Shown in pieces: positions 45,701 to 53,322 of a stretch of 64,000 bases of DNA (position 1 is its first letter; each line of letters opens with the position of its first letter). The stretch is from Gemmatimonadetes bacterium 2013_60CM_65_52. Lineage in GTDB: Bacteria > Gemmatimonadota > Gemmatimonadetes > Gemmatimonadales > Gemmatimonadaceae. Location: assembly GCA_002215645.1 (NCBI GenBank), contig NGFI01000012.1:115258-179257 (forward strand). The letters are read 5' to 3'. The position numbers and the translations under genes are program-made. Under the pieces are notes generated by a model, which saw only the letters and a program-made list of their open reading frames with translations, was not told the DNA's origin and ran no database searches.

Positions 45701-46165
45701 GACGAGATTCGCGCGCAGACCAACGTCGTGCGCGACATTCAGCGGGACCTCGACAGCACCGTCACGCTCATCAACCGGTTGGAGGTCGTTCGCGGCCAGC
45801 TTGCCGTCCTGCGCACCGTGCTCGCCACGGACTCGACGCGCAACGACGTCCGCTCGGCGGCCGACTCCCTTGACCGCAAGCTCCTCGTACCCGAACGGCG
45901 GTTGTTTCAGACGCTGATCACGGGGCGCGGCCAGGACGACGTGCGCTGGCCCATGCGTCTCGCCGAGCAGTTGGCGTACCTCGCGGAAGAGATCGGAGGA
46001 TCCGATTTCGGGCCGACCAGCTCGCAGCGCGAAGTCGCCCGTCTTCTCCACGAGCAGCTCGGGGTCGTCGGTGCCGAGGTGTCTCAAGTGTTGCAGCGTG
46101 ATCTGGCCGCGTTCAACGAAATGCTCAGAGGCAAGAAGCTCGAAAACATCATTGCGGCGAGGTAA
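42785..46165 (+). CDS. Secreted sortilin/VPS10-like BNR beta-propeller protein (paralogue 2)
   Basis: A 1126-residue exported protein with signal MFRAFRRQSVVVASFLAAPFILAAQ. It has the same architecture as the protein at 27769-31038: repeated Asp-box motifs (KTTDGGIHWKAI, RTTDGGKTWAKVL, DAGRTWANVTKN), then a C-terminal beta-sandwich (ILAPPGTYSVKLSHEGEEQ) and a helical segment (TLINRLEVVRGQLAVL). The two probably arose by duplication. Function in the family is unknown; BNR propellers bind or cleave glycans or peptides. No partner is adjacent. Confidence 0.87.
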   Translation: MFRAFRRQSVVVASFLAAPFILAAQRRPNEEMRPSTIPTDSTVYSRLRWRHVGPEGNRVTSVTGVSGDPNVYYAGAASGGIFKTTDGGIHWKAIADSLPVSSIGSLAVAPSDPNVVWAGTGEPFIRSNISLGWGMWKSTDAGKHWERAGLENTGRISRIVIDPKDPDHVYVASLGRAYGPQPERGIFRTTDGGKTWAKVLFVNDSTGASDLIMDPSNPRVLFAGMWQIEVHTWGRTSGGKGSGIWTSRDGGTTWARITDHGLPKLTIGKVGLGMSAANPNRIYALIETGDGVPRANGDSTSAGRLFRSDDGGINWALVSSDRQMAGRTHYYNRFGVTPDNANEAYFLSAAWSKTLDGGQTIIDPPNAEIPGGDHHDIWIDPANGNRMAVGHDGGISITTNRTRSWLQVQLPVAQVYHVTIDNRIPYNLYGNRQDGPSAMCPSNPRQSFMEAYSANLSRGLCQTVGGGESGWATPDTVDGNLVWSSASGWGSVGGIATLYDRRTNVSHNLDIWPMSTIGWAAESLKYRFVWTFPLTISPHDHNRVYVGSQHVHVTTDSGRTWTELSGDLTRNDKSRQKMSGGLTPDNIGVEYAGVVFSIAESPIQRGLLWAGTNDGLVHVSRDAGRTWANVTKNLPSLVDWATISSITPSRYDVGTAYLTVDGHQVDNRDPWVYKTTNYGATWKLITGGLSKTPLSYAHHVAEDPVQRGLLYLGTEGGLYVSFDDGARWQPLQTNLPHAPVYWIVVQPRFHDLVIATYGRGFWILDDITPLRGLASSVTASRTHLFAPRETYRFRDAESPFAVGDDPTNGQIPPYGAAITYWLRSGKDSAGARTVATRADIGKDTVIATVSPGAPRDTTAKAKMPATPADSVTITISSSDGAVIRTMKGPVEAGLNRVWWNLRYDRSKETKLRTSPEYAEWFPVKLEGRTAPGVSRVAILAPPGTYSVKLSHEGEEQTRTLVLRKDPNSGGSEDEIRAQTNVVRDIQRDLDSTVTLINRLEVVRGQLAVLRTVLATDSTRNDVRSAADSLDRKLLVPERRLFQTLITGRGQDDVRWPMRLAEQLAYLAEEIGGSDFGPTSSQREVARLLHEQLGVVGAEVSQVLQRDLAAFNEMLRGKKLENIIAAR

Positions 46166-46206
46166 CGCCGGGCGTCAATGCCGTGAACGGTTCACCGTTC
46201 TCGTCG

Positions 46207-47451
46207 TCATTTCATGTGGGGCGGCGATGTATTCACCTTTCCTTCCTGGGCGTCACGGACGAACTGCACGAAGCCCAGTCCATGGGCGCCGCGACTGTCG
46301 GTCGCGAGTGCGACGAGGAGATGCGTACCCGGCGGAATGTTCGTGATCGGAATCATCGCGACCCACTGTTCCGCGGCGCCGAAATGTCCCACGGGCTCAC
46401 GCGCGAGCACGGTCGGCATACCCGCTACCGTGGCAACGACGTCGCTCACGTGTAATGCGGAGCGCACGGTGACGACGACGCGCAACGTATCGCCGAACAC
46501 CTGATTCTCCAGCGGCGATCCAAAGCTGACGACGATGGTCGGATCGATCTTCTCGGTGACGTAGATGGTCGCCGTGGCCGATTGTCCGTCGCTACTCGCC
46601 GTGATGGCGACTGTGCCCGGCGACATCGCGGTGACGAGACCGGCGGGCGACACGGTGGCCACGTTTCGGCCCGTGAGCTCCATCACGGACCAAGCGATCG
46701 CACGATCGGCGATGACGTTGCCGGCGTCGTCGCGCAGCGTTGCCGCCAGTTGCAGTTTGTCCCCGGTCGCGATCGTCCCTTCCGTGCGATTGAGAATGAC
46801 CGCAGCGACCGAGCCCACCGGCGCGGTGATGGTTAGAGTCGCCGACGCGTGAATGCCCTCGATCGCCACGGTGATGGTTGCGACGCCGGGCGCCATCGCG
46901 GTAACCACCCCATTCGATGCGACGACTGCCTTGGCGATGTCGGAGCTGCTCCACTCGACGATGCGATTTGTGAGCGGACGTCCAATGCTGTCGAGCGGCG
47001 ACGCCGATAGTTGAATCGTGGCGCCACGCGCCAGCGTGGATGTCGAGGGTGTGATGGCGATGCGCGCCACCGGCACGGAGACGACCGTCACGCTCGCCTG
47101 GCCTCGTACTCCGTTGACGAGCGCCACCACCATGGTCTGTCCGGGAGCAACGCCCATGACGATTCCGTCCACACTCACCGTGGCGATCGCCGGCAACTCC
47201 GTACCCCATGTTGGCGTTCCGATTGCGAGCGCCGCGCCATTGCGATCGAGCGCGGATGCGCGCGCCGCGGTGGTCTGTCCCACCTGAATCACCGTCGAGG
47301 CGATCGAAACGCTGAGCGCCGTTGCCGGTGCCGTAACGCCGGGTGGCGCTGTCACGCCAGTCGGCGAGCCACCGCAGGCAACGGCCAGCCATGCCATCAC
47401 CAGCAATGTGGCATGTCGACCGAAGTGATTGCCGCAGCGCGTTTGGACCAT
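46207..47451 (-). CDS. Lipoprotein with bacterial Ig-like (BIG2) domains
   Basis: A 414-residue lipoprotein, with a signal reading ATLLVMAWLAVAC as the lipobox. The body has three or more BIG2-like Ig domains in tandem, each with the LxxGxxxQLxA-xxxDxxGxxL pattern (TLARGATIQLSASPLDSIGRPL, TIATGDKLQLAATLRDDAGNVI) and a closing GxATITV-like strand. A C-terminal domain (VVTVRSALHVSDVVATV) ends the protein. Probably a cell-surface or secreted adhesin-like or structural protein. ATG starts further upstream are possible. Confidence 0.78.
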   Translation of the reverse strand: MVQTRCGNHFGRHATLLVMAWLAVACGGSPTGVTAPPGVTAPATALSVSIASTVIQVGQTTAARASALDRNGAALAIGTPTWGTELPAIATVSVDGIVMGVAPGQTMVVALVNGVRGQASVTVVSVPVARIAITPSTSTLARGATIQLSASPLDSIGRPLTNRIVEWSSSDIAKAVVASNGVVTAMAPGVATITVAIEGIHASATLTITAPVGSVAAVILNRTEGTIATGDKLQLAATLRDDAGNVIADRAIAWSVMELTGRNVATVSPAGLVTAMSPGTVAITASSDGQSATATIYVTEKIDPTIVVSFGSPLENQVFGDTLRVVVTVRSALHVSDVVATVAGMPTVLAREPVGHFGAAEQWVAMIPITNIPPGTHLLVALATDSRGAHGLGFVQFVRDAQEGKVNTSPPHMK

Positions 47452-47533
47452 CAGTTGGACTATGCCGCCGACTCCGCCCATTGACAAGAGGCCGAGTGGA
47501 TCGCTTTTCCACCGGCGCATGCTCGGGGACCGT

Positions 47534-48040
47534 CTAAGCCGTCTCGCGGTCGTAAAACAACAGGTCGAAGTTGCCGGGCGCACAGCCGAGCGTTCGTAGC
47601 AGCATGGCGACCTGACCGCGATGGTGCACCGCATGAACGACGGCATGCAGCATGAGATGCTCGAGTGACGCAGTACCCTTTTGTTCACCGAGCGTAAAGT
47701 CGACGCTGCGCATCATGTCGTTGTCCGTGAGGCCAGAGAGAAACGCGCGCACCTTCTGCTCGACATCTGTCCATGTCCGCAGAACCGAGTCCAACGTCGC
47801 GTAGTCCTCGGCCTTCAGGCGGTTACCCCGCACCGGACCACCACAGCGGTCGAGCCAGCCCCACTCGGCGCTCATGACATGGACCAGTGTGTTCCGAATG
47901 GAGCCATAGCTGCCGGCGACGGGCTGTGTGAACTGCTCGGGCGAGAGCTGCGCCACGACGTCGAGCAGTCGCCTGTTGGCCCAGTAATGGTAGTCGTACA
48001 AGCGCTCGAGATCGGCGACTCGCATCGGCGTTCCTGGCAT
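47534..48040 (-). CDS. DinB-like four-helix metalloenzyme
   Basis: A 168-residue DinB/YfiT-type four-helix bundle. The three conserved metal-ligand histidines are in RNTLVHVMSAEWGWL and HAVVHAVHHRGQV, a typical DinB pattern. The opening YDYHYWANRRLLDVVAQL is also classic. Members include thiol S-transferases (bacillithiol or mycothiol type) and other metal-dependent enzymes; the substrate here is not determined. A second ATG at residue 6 is a possible start. Confidence 0.86.
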   Translation of the reverse strand: MPGTPMRVADLERLYDYHYWANRRLLDVVAQLSPEQFTQPVAGSYGSIRNTLVHVMSAEWGWLDRCGGPVRGNRLKAEDYATLDSVLRTWTDVEQKVRAFLSGLTDNDMMRSVDFTLGEQKGTASLEHLMLHAVVHAVHHRGQVAMLLRTLGCAPGNFDLLFYDRETA

Positions 48041-48053
48041 GTGGCGACGATCC

Positions 48054-48458
48054 TCAAGCGTCCGCGTCTCGCGGCAGGCCCTTGGTGGATACGTACGTCG
48101 CGACCGCGACGACGATCACCAGTAGCAGCCACGACGCCAGCGGAGCGAGAAGGAATGCGGCCGCGGTCTTCGTTCCGGGAGGCATCGACACGACGCCTCC
48201 GTAAAGTGCCAATGAGCCGGCCGTGCTGATGAGCGTCACGACATACAGCGTCGCGCGCGTCGAAATCGTCCAGCGCGGTGACGCCTTATCGGCTAACGCC
48301 AGGCCGACGAAGGGAGAGAGCACCCAGAGTACAAACAAAAGCATCAGAATGCTCGACTGCCCGCGATTGCCCGCGCGAAGCGTCAGACCGAGAGACGCGG
48401 CCGCGCCTACCACCAACGCGACCATGGCGACTGCACGGAGAACCCTAATCTCTCTCAC
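48054..48458 (-). CDS. Small four-helix membrane protein
   Basis: A 134-residue protein with four hydrophobic segments (VAMVALVVGAAASLGL, ILMLLFVLWVLSPFVGLAL, LYVVTLISTAGSLALYG, LLAPLASWLLLVIVVAVAT) and few charged residues. No family is recognised. Its stop lies 13 bases before the DinB start on the same strand, so the two may be co-transcribed. Confidence 0.65.
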   Translation of the reverse strand: MREIRVLRAVAMVALVVGAAASLGLTLRAGNRGQSSILMLLFVLWVLSPFVGLALADKASPRWTISTRATLYVVTLISTAGSLALYGGVVSMPPGTKTAAAFLLAPLASWLLLVIVVAVATYVSTKGLPRDADA

Positions 48459-48619
48459 TCGAGGCCGTCACACCTAGGCACTCGCCTACGATACACCCAA
48501 CGTCGGGCCGACGGAACAACCACGATCTCTGGCGCTCGTCCCGGAGCAGCGCCGTGCCATTGCGCTTGCATCCCTCGACGGTACATATGAAGGCGCTCTC
48601 CTCATTCACGGAGGATACG

Positions 48620-48829
48620 ATGCGCCGCTACGAACAGGTTTCAGGAGCCTTCTTTTCACTACTTGCGGTGGTCCAACTGGCGCGGCTCGTGATGCGCTGG
48701 CCCGTTGACGTAGCGGGCGTGAGTATACCGCTCTGGGCATCGGTTGTTGCGGTCGTCATCACGACGTCATTTGCCGCGTGGGCATTTCGCACTGCGGCGG
48801 CGCCGCAAGAGGCGTCGACGCTGCACTGA
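48620..48829 (+). CDS. Small membrane protein
   Basis: A 69-residue protein starting MRRYEQVSGAFFSLLAVVQ with two hydrophobic helices (SGAFFSLLAVVQLARLV and PLWASVVAVVITTSFAAWAF). The upstream GAGGAT ribosome-binding site (six bases before the ATG) supports this start over longer in-frame options. No function known. It lies alone between two divergent gene groups. Confidence 0.6.
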   Translation: MRRYEQVSGAFFSLLAVVQLARLVMRWPVDVAGVSIPLWASVVAVVITTSFAAWAFRTAAAPQEASTLH

Positions 48830-48964
48830 CAGCGTCAAATCCTCGCCGCAAACAACCACCGACGGATGCAGCGCCGCCGCCATTCATAGGCGGTTGCACG
48901 CGCACGTTCTCGAGCGTAATACTCCACCTTAGGCACGACGCTTGGCCCGTGCCGCTCGAGAGCC

Positions 48965-50257
48965 ATGTTTGCGAGTGACACGATGATCGTCCCGCACCGC
49001 CCGTTGGCTGCTTATCGGATCGACAGCACCGCCACGAGCGCGATGCAGTCGGGATGGCTCGTGTACGCCACCGTACTGGATCAGGTGAGTGCCGCCGCAT
49101 CGGGTGACATGTCGGCGACGGAGCGCCTCGCGGACGCTTACGGCCGCCTGCTGGCTATCGCAGAGTCGTACGCGCTCCGGCAAGTCACCCGAAGCGAGGC
49201 CGTTGAATACGCCGACGCCAGCGAGCCCGTCGAGCCCGAACGGAATGGCGTCGCGGCCATCCTGTCGCTAACGCGCGAAGTGGCGCACGCCGCCGAGCGC
49301 GCTGGCGCGCTGCAGACGTCATACTCCCTCCTCGCAACGCTGGATCGCATTCCGTATCACGATGCTCCGGTGGAGTATGGCCGAGGGCTGGCGCAGCGCG
49401 CTCGAGTCGCGAGAAAGGCTGATTCGCTCGATGTCGCCGAAACACTGTATCGGCGCGTGTCCGCGATTGGCAGGGAATGCAAATCTCCCGAGCTCGAGGC
49501 ACGCGCACTGATCGGACGTGGCATCGTCGCGCAAACGCGTGGTAACCATCCGGCTGCGCATCGTCTGTTCACCATTGCCGCGCGCATGGCGGAGCGGGCC
49601 GGTCGCGTCGATCTGGTGCGTCTCGCGCATCACAGCCTCATGGTGCTCGCGGCACGGCGGGGAGAGTTCAGCGAGGCACTCGCGCTCGGGTGGCGCGCGT
49701 TCCACGACGTTACCGGCGACGCTCAGTTGGAGGCGGAGATGCTCGTGAATCTCGCCCAGCTCGCCTTCGATGTCGGTGACGCGCGAGCTGCCCTGCATGG
49801 ATTCGCGGCGGCACTCACGCGCGAGCCCGCGCTGTCACAGATGTTGCCCGCGCTTGGAGGCGCGGCGCGCGCTGCAGCCGCACTCCACGCCAGCCACCTG
49901 CTCGGCGCCTGCACCGAACGCCTGCGGCGAATCTCTCATACGACAACCGCCTTCGCGTATCCGCGCGCCTCGGCCTGGCTGGACGTCGCGCGCGCATACG
50001 CCGCCGCGGGACTCCGCGAGCGTGCAAACGATCATGCGCGCCGTGCGGAGGCGTTGGCTGTCGAACACGGATTCCATGAGATTGCGCACGAGGCCGAAGC
50101 GCTCCGCGCGGAGATCGGCCGTCCTCTCGCCCCGCACGTAGCCACGCAGCCGATGACTGCGCCCATCGAGCCGGCCACACTGAGCCTCGCCGGAAGCGCC
50201 GTGCTCGAGAAGCTCGCAGCCCTCTCGAGTCCCGAGCACGTGCTTGCACCGGCATGA
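48965..50257 (+). CDS. TPR-repeat protein
   Basis: A 430-residue, apparently cytoplasmic helical-repeat protein. TPR-like units recur through the body (SLDVAETLYRRVSAIGREC, NHPAAHRLFTIAARMAERAG, RRGEFSEALALGWRAF, DARAALHGFAAALTREP). No kinase, receiver or DNA-binding domain is present. It precedes an AraC-type regulator on the same strand, so it may assist that regulator. An ATG six codons in is an alternative start. Confidence 0.75.
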   Translation: MFASDTMIVPHRPLAAYRIDSTATSAMQSGWLVYATVLDQVSAAASGDMSATERLADAYGRLLAIAESYALRQVTRSEAVEYADASEPVEPERNGVAAILSLTREVAHAAERAGALQTSYSLLATLDRIPYHDAPVEYGRGLAQRARVARKADSLDVAETLYRRVSAIGRECKSPELEARALIGRGIVAQTRGNHPAAHRLFTIAARMAERAGRVDLVRLAHHSLMVLAARRGEFSEALALGWRAFHDVTGDAQLEAEMLVNLAQLAFDVGDARAALHGFAAALTREPALSQMLPALGGAARAAAALHASHLLGACTERLRRISHTTTAFAYPRASAWLDVARAYAAAGLRERANDHARRAEALAVEHGFHEIAHEAEALRAEIGRPLAPHVATQPMTAPIEPATLSLAGSAVLEKLAALSSPEHVLAPA

Positions 50258-50306
50258 GCCGATGGAGAAGCGTATGAGCCGGACGGCGGATGGCCGCCCG
50301 ACCGCA

Positions 50307-50510
50307 TCACGGACAGACGCGTCCTTCGGCCAGAGAGTAGCCGCTTCGGCACAGTGCCGAATCCGCCGGCGTGAGAACGTCGTGACTCGCCGACGCCGGA
50401 GCGAGGCGCCGAGCGACACTGCGCGGGCTGGTTGGATCGTTGCCGGCGCACGCGGCGACACCGAACGTGAGAAGCGCGAGAACAGCCCGGCGGAAGGCAT
50501 GGTGGAACAT
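50307..50510 (-). CDS. Small lipoprotein with CRSGYSLAEGRVC motif
   Basis: A 67-residue protein: signal AVLALLTFGVAAC as lipobox, then a basic linker and a C-terminal CRSGYSLAEGRVCP. The paired cysteines around GYSLAEGR look like a small conserved element. It is antisense-free and lies between the TPR and AraC genes on the opposite strand. Function unknown; confidence is limited by its size. Confidence 0.5.
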   Translation of the reverse strand: MFHHAFRRAVLALLTFGVAACAGNDPTSPRSVARRLAPASASHDVLTPADSALCRSGYSLAEGRVCP

Positions 50511-50618
50511 GAAGAGCTCCTGGTGGGGGGAGCTCTTCCATATGGTGGAGGCTGACCCGTGCCAGCCACGTGGCGGGCACGATCCTCATACCGTGGGCAA
50601 TGGCGTCCGGGAACTCGC

Positions 50619-51446
50619 GTGATCGCCCTCATTACGGGACGAGCCGACGCCGCGCGCATCGCGGCCGCCTTGCGGCCACTTCCTGTCCGTTTCGTCAGCA
50701 CCACCGGCGAGCTGCGCGCAGCCGTGGACGAGCTGCATCCGTCCTGCGCGGGCCTGATCCTCGAAGCCCACGACGCTCGTGGCGAGTCCACGAGTCCCTT
50801 CATCATCGCGATGATCAGAGCGGGCGCTCGCATCCCAATTCTTGGCTACACCAGTGCCGGACCGGCACACGCCGATGACATCCGCGACTTTGCCCACGCC
50901 GGCGTCCACGAGTTGGTGTTCCGCGAGGTCGACGATTCCCCCGCCCTTCTCACGGCAAAGATCAGCCGTGGCGAGGAAGCATGCGCTGCGGCCGAGGTGT
51001 TCGCGCGCATTGCCGCGCACACACCGGTTCGCCTGCGCGGCATGATCGACTACGTGCTGAACTACCCCCGGCAGGATCACTCGGTGACGTCAGTTGCATC
51101 GGCGCTCGGCATCCATCGCAGAACGCTGGTGAATTGGTGCGAGCGCGCCAAAGTGCCGCCGCCGGCCACGGTCATCACGTGGTCTCGCCTGCTCCTTGCC
51201 GCCGAGTTGTTGCAGGTGCCGGGGCGCCCTGTGGAGCGAGTTGCCAATTCGCTGGAGTTCGCGTCGGCCGCGGCGTTCCGCAACCTGTGCCAACGGTACC
51301 TGGGCCGTCGCCCATCGACGCTGCGCGAGCCGGGTGCGCTCGACGAGTCGTACGCGGCGTACGCGAACGCCATGACGTCGGCGCTCCGCGGGGGCCCACC
51401 CCAGGATGCGAGCGTCCAGCCGTTTCGGAGCGTCGGCGATCTCTGA
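50619..51446 (+). CDS. AraC-type regulator with receiver-like N-terminus
   Basis: A 275-residue DNA-binding protein from a GTG start. The C-terminal HTH pair is clear: VTSVASALGIHRRTLVNWCE and VERVANSLEFASAAAFRNLCQRYLG, two helix-turn-helix motifs of the AraC/XylS family. Residues 1-120 look like a degenerate receiver domain (ITGRADAARIAAALRPL, CAGLILEAHD, IPILGYTSAGP) without the usual full acidic pocket and phospho-Asp context. So it may respond by protein contact rather than phosphorylation. Targets are unknown; the TPR gene upstream is the nearest candidate partner. Confidence 0.8.
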   Translation: MIALITGRADAARIAAALRPLPVRFVSTTGELRAAVDELHPSCAGLILEAHDARGESTSPFIIAMIRAGARIPILGYTSAGPAHADDIRDFAHAGVHELVFREVDDSPALLTAKISRGEEACAAAEVFARIAAHTPVRLRGMIDYVLNYPRQDHSVTSVASALGIHRRTLVNWCERAKVPPPATVITWSRLLLAAELLQVPGRPVERVANSLEFASAAAFRNLCQRYLGRRPSTLREPGALDESYAAYANAMTSALRGGPPQDASVQPFRSVGDL

Positions 51447-51532
51447 GGGCGCCGTGCCATGCGGTTCCTCGGAATGCGCAAACGGAAGCGGTTGCCGCCT
51501 ACGCGGTGGAGACGAACCAACCGCGAGTGGAG

Positions 51533-51561
51533 TTGTCTTCGGCCTTTCTTCGGTATATACT
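51533..51561 (+). promoter_or_regulatory. Sigma-70-type promoter
   Basis: TTGTCT at 51533-51538, then 17 bases, then TATACT at 51556-51561. The match is one of the best in the window. The gene it serves begins 32 bases downstream, after an AAGGAG ribosome-binding site. Confidence 0.65.
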
Positions 51562-51592
51562 CCCATTGCGTCCCCATCCAAGGAGCACATCA

Positions 51593-51991
51593 ATGGCTTC
51601 TCTGGTCGCAACAATGGTTGTCACGTCGTCCCGCTCCGTGGTCGTCGAATCGCGTCGTCATCACGCGCGGTTGGTGCTGGTGCCCAACTGCGTCCGCGAG
51701 TGGCCGCTTCATTATGAGGACAACGGAACCGAGCGTCATGCATTAGGCTCGGTCGCGGTCGGCGCTAACGCATGGTGGTCGGTTGCGCTCACCGTTCCCG
51801 CTCGCGACGATCCGTCGGATGCGGCCTTCATCCGCTTGGAGCGTCACGGAGCGCGGCCCGCGAGCTATCTGGGCGACGTCGTCGAAGAGGTGTCCGTGCC
51901 TCGCTCGGAGCTCGACGCCATCGTGATGCTGCTCGCGGGGGTCGTCGATCAGGCACGTCGAGACGGCCTCCTGGCGTCGCTGCAGTCCTGA
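51593..51991 (+). CDS. Hypothetical cytoplasmic protein
   Basis: A 132-residue protein (MASLVATMVVTSSRSVVVES, then WPLHYEDNGTERHALG and DVVEEVSVPRSELDAIVMLLAG). No family is recognised. The start is well supported: AAGGAG at 51580-51585, seven bases before the ATG, under a good promoter. It lies between the AraC-type gene and the XRE gene, convergent to the latter with 22 bases between the stops. Confidence 0.65.
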   Translation: MASLVATMVVTSSRSVVVESRRHHARLVLVPNCVREWPLHYEDNGTERHALGSVAVGANAWWSVALTVPARDDPSDAAFIRLERHGARPASYLGDVVEEVSVPRSELDAIVMLLAGVVDQARRDGLLASLQS

Positions 51992-52013
51992 TGCCATGCG
52001 CGTGGGTGCGTCC

Positions 52014-52238
52014 TCAGCGCTCCAGCTCGGCCTCGGCAAACAGGCGGGAAACCGGCAGCTTCAGGACGCGCGCGATCCGCTCGATGTTGTCGAGTGAGAT
52101 GTTGGTCTCCGCTCTCTCCACTGAGCCGATATAGGTCCGGTGGAGTTGGCACGCGTCGGCAAAGCTCTCCTGGGAGTAGCCCGCCGCGCTGCGGAGGCGG
52201 CGCACGGCCAGCCCCAATTTTCTACGTAGCGTGGGCAT
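52014..52238 (-). CDS. XRE-family regulator (paralogue 1)
   Basis: A 74-residue HTH-XRE protein: LRRKLGLAVRRLRSAAGYSQ, with SQESFADACQLHRTYIGSVE as the recognition helix-turn-helix. It is a single-domain repressor-like protein with no ligand or protease domain. It is close in sequence to the XRE gene 100 bases upstream, and both are divergent from the sigma-factor gene, so it may regulate the lasso/SusCD locus. Confidence 0.85.
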   Translation of the reverse strand: MPTLRRKLGLAVRRLRSAAGYSQESFADACQLHRTYIGSVERAETNISLDNIERIARVLKLPVSRLFAEAELER

Positions 52239-52338
52239 GGCCTACGCTCGCGCTGCGACGCGCATGACTCTACAGCGTATGCGCAGACAGCCTTTACATG
52301 GCGCAGCAAAAGCGGTAAGCTCGGCTCGACGGGACTGA

Positions 52339-52572
52339 TTAGCGCTCGCGCTCGGCTTCGGCGAGCAACACGCTCGGCGTCATGCCCAGCGCGTTCGCGA
52401 TCTTCTGGATCGTCATGATGGTGGCAGAAACGCGGCCGCGCTCCACGAGCCCCATGTACGTGCGGTGAATGCCGGCGGCCGCGGCGAAGGACTCCTGCGA
52501 ATAGTCTGCCTGCGCGCGAAGCCGGCGAACGGCGCGTCCAAGCTTTTGTTGCATTGTGATCATCGCCGGCAA
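52339..52572 (-). CDS. XRE-family regulator (paralogue 2)
   Basis: A 77-residue HTH-XRE protein: LGRAVRRLRAQADYSQESFA then AAAGIHRTYMGLVERGRVSA, with a C-terminal RMLSVLLAEAERER-like end. The same SQESFA-HRTYxG core and the AExER ending occur in its neighbour, so these are tandem paralogues. Its start is 100 bases from the divergent sigma-factor gene, so it could control that promoter directly. Confidence 0.85.
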   Translation of the reverse strand: MPAMITMQQKLGRAVRRLRAQADYSQESFAAAAGIHRTYMGLVERGRVSATIMTIQKIANALGMTPSVLLAEAERER

Positions 52573-52672
52573 CGGTGGATCGCCGGTGTACCCGGTTCTA
52601 CAGCAGATATGGTGGGGGCATATATGCGTCTCTCGATCAGACTGGGCGGCTTTCGCGATTCGGGGTGGGAGC

Positions 52673-53233
52673 GTGCGTGAGGCAGGGGCAGGTGATGCGC
52701 TCTCCTTCCGCGAGCTGTTCGACGCCCACGCGGAGGCGTTGCGGCGCTATGCGCGACGGTTCGTTCGCTCGCGCGAAGTTGCCGAAGAGCTCGTGCAGGA
52801 GGTGTTTTTCCGCCTGTGGCGGGCGTGGGACACCGTGGATCGCGGGCCCAACATCCGGGCATATCTCTACGTCGCGACCCGGTCGCGCGCTCTGAACCAT
52901 CTCAAGCGGGAGCGGAGCGAAGCACGTATGCACGCACATGTGTTCCCGCGGGGAATCGACAGCGACGAGCCGGCGCTGCCGCCCGATGCCGATCGGAGTC
53001 TCGAGACGGACGACGTCGCTCGCGCGATCCAGCGTGTGCTGGACGCGATGCCGCCGCGACAGCGTGAGGTGGCGGGATTGCGACTGGGGCGGCAGCTCTC
53101 CACCGCGGCGATCGCCCGGCAGCTCGGTATCTCGCCGCGCACGGTCGAGGTGCACATCGCGCGGACGACGAAGGCGCTGCGCGAGCAGCTGCCAGCGCTG
53201 CTCGCCGATCGGAGGATTTCCCGGGGTGACTAA
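52673..53233 (+). CDS. ECF sigma factor, FecI-like
   Basis: A 186-residue extracytoplasmic-function sigma factor. Region 2 is at about residues 12-82 (FRELFDAHAEALRRYARRFV, ELVQEVFFRLWRAWDTV, NIRAYLYVATRSRALNHLKR). Region 4 is at about 115-170 (AMPPRQREVAGLRLGRQLST, AIARQLGISPRTVEVHIART). The GTG at 52673 gives normal length; a longer in-frame extension lacks support. A FecR-type anti-sigma follows 89 bases downstream, then a SusC receptor with a signalling domain, so this is the cytoplasmic end of a transport-coupled signalling chain. Confidence 0.9.
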   Translation: MREAGAGDALSFRELFDAHAEALRRYARRFVRSREVAEELVQEVFFRLWRAWDTVDRGPNIRAYLYVATRSRALNHLKRERSEARMHAHVFPRGIDSDEPALPPDADRSLETDDVARAIQRVLDAMPPRQREVAGLRLGRQLSTAAIARQLGISPRTVEVHIARTTKALREQLPALLADRRISRGD

Positions 53234-53322
53234 GTAGTTCGTCGCATGTCCGCTGTTACATGAGCGATCGGACAGCCTGATCAACCTGGCTGTCGGGGCC
53301 GACCCTTTCGCTCCGTACGCGC

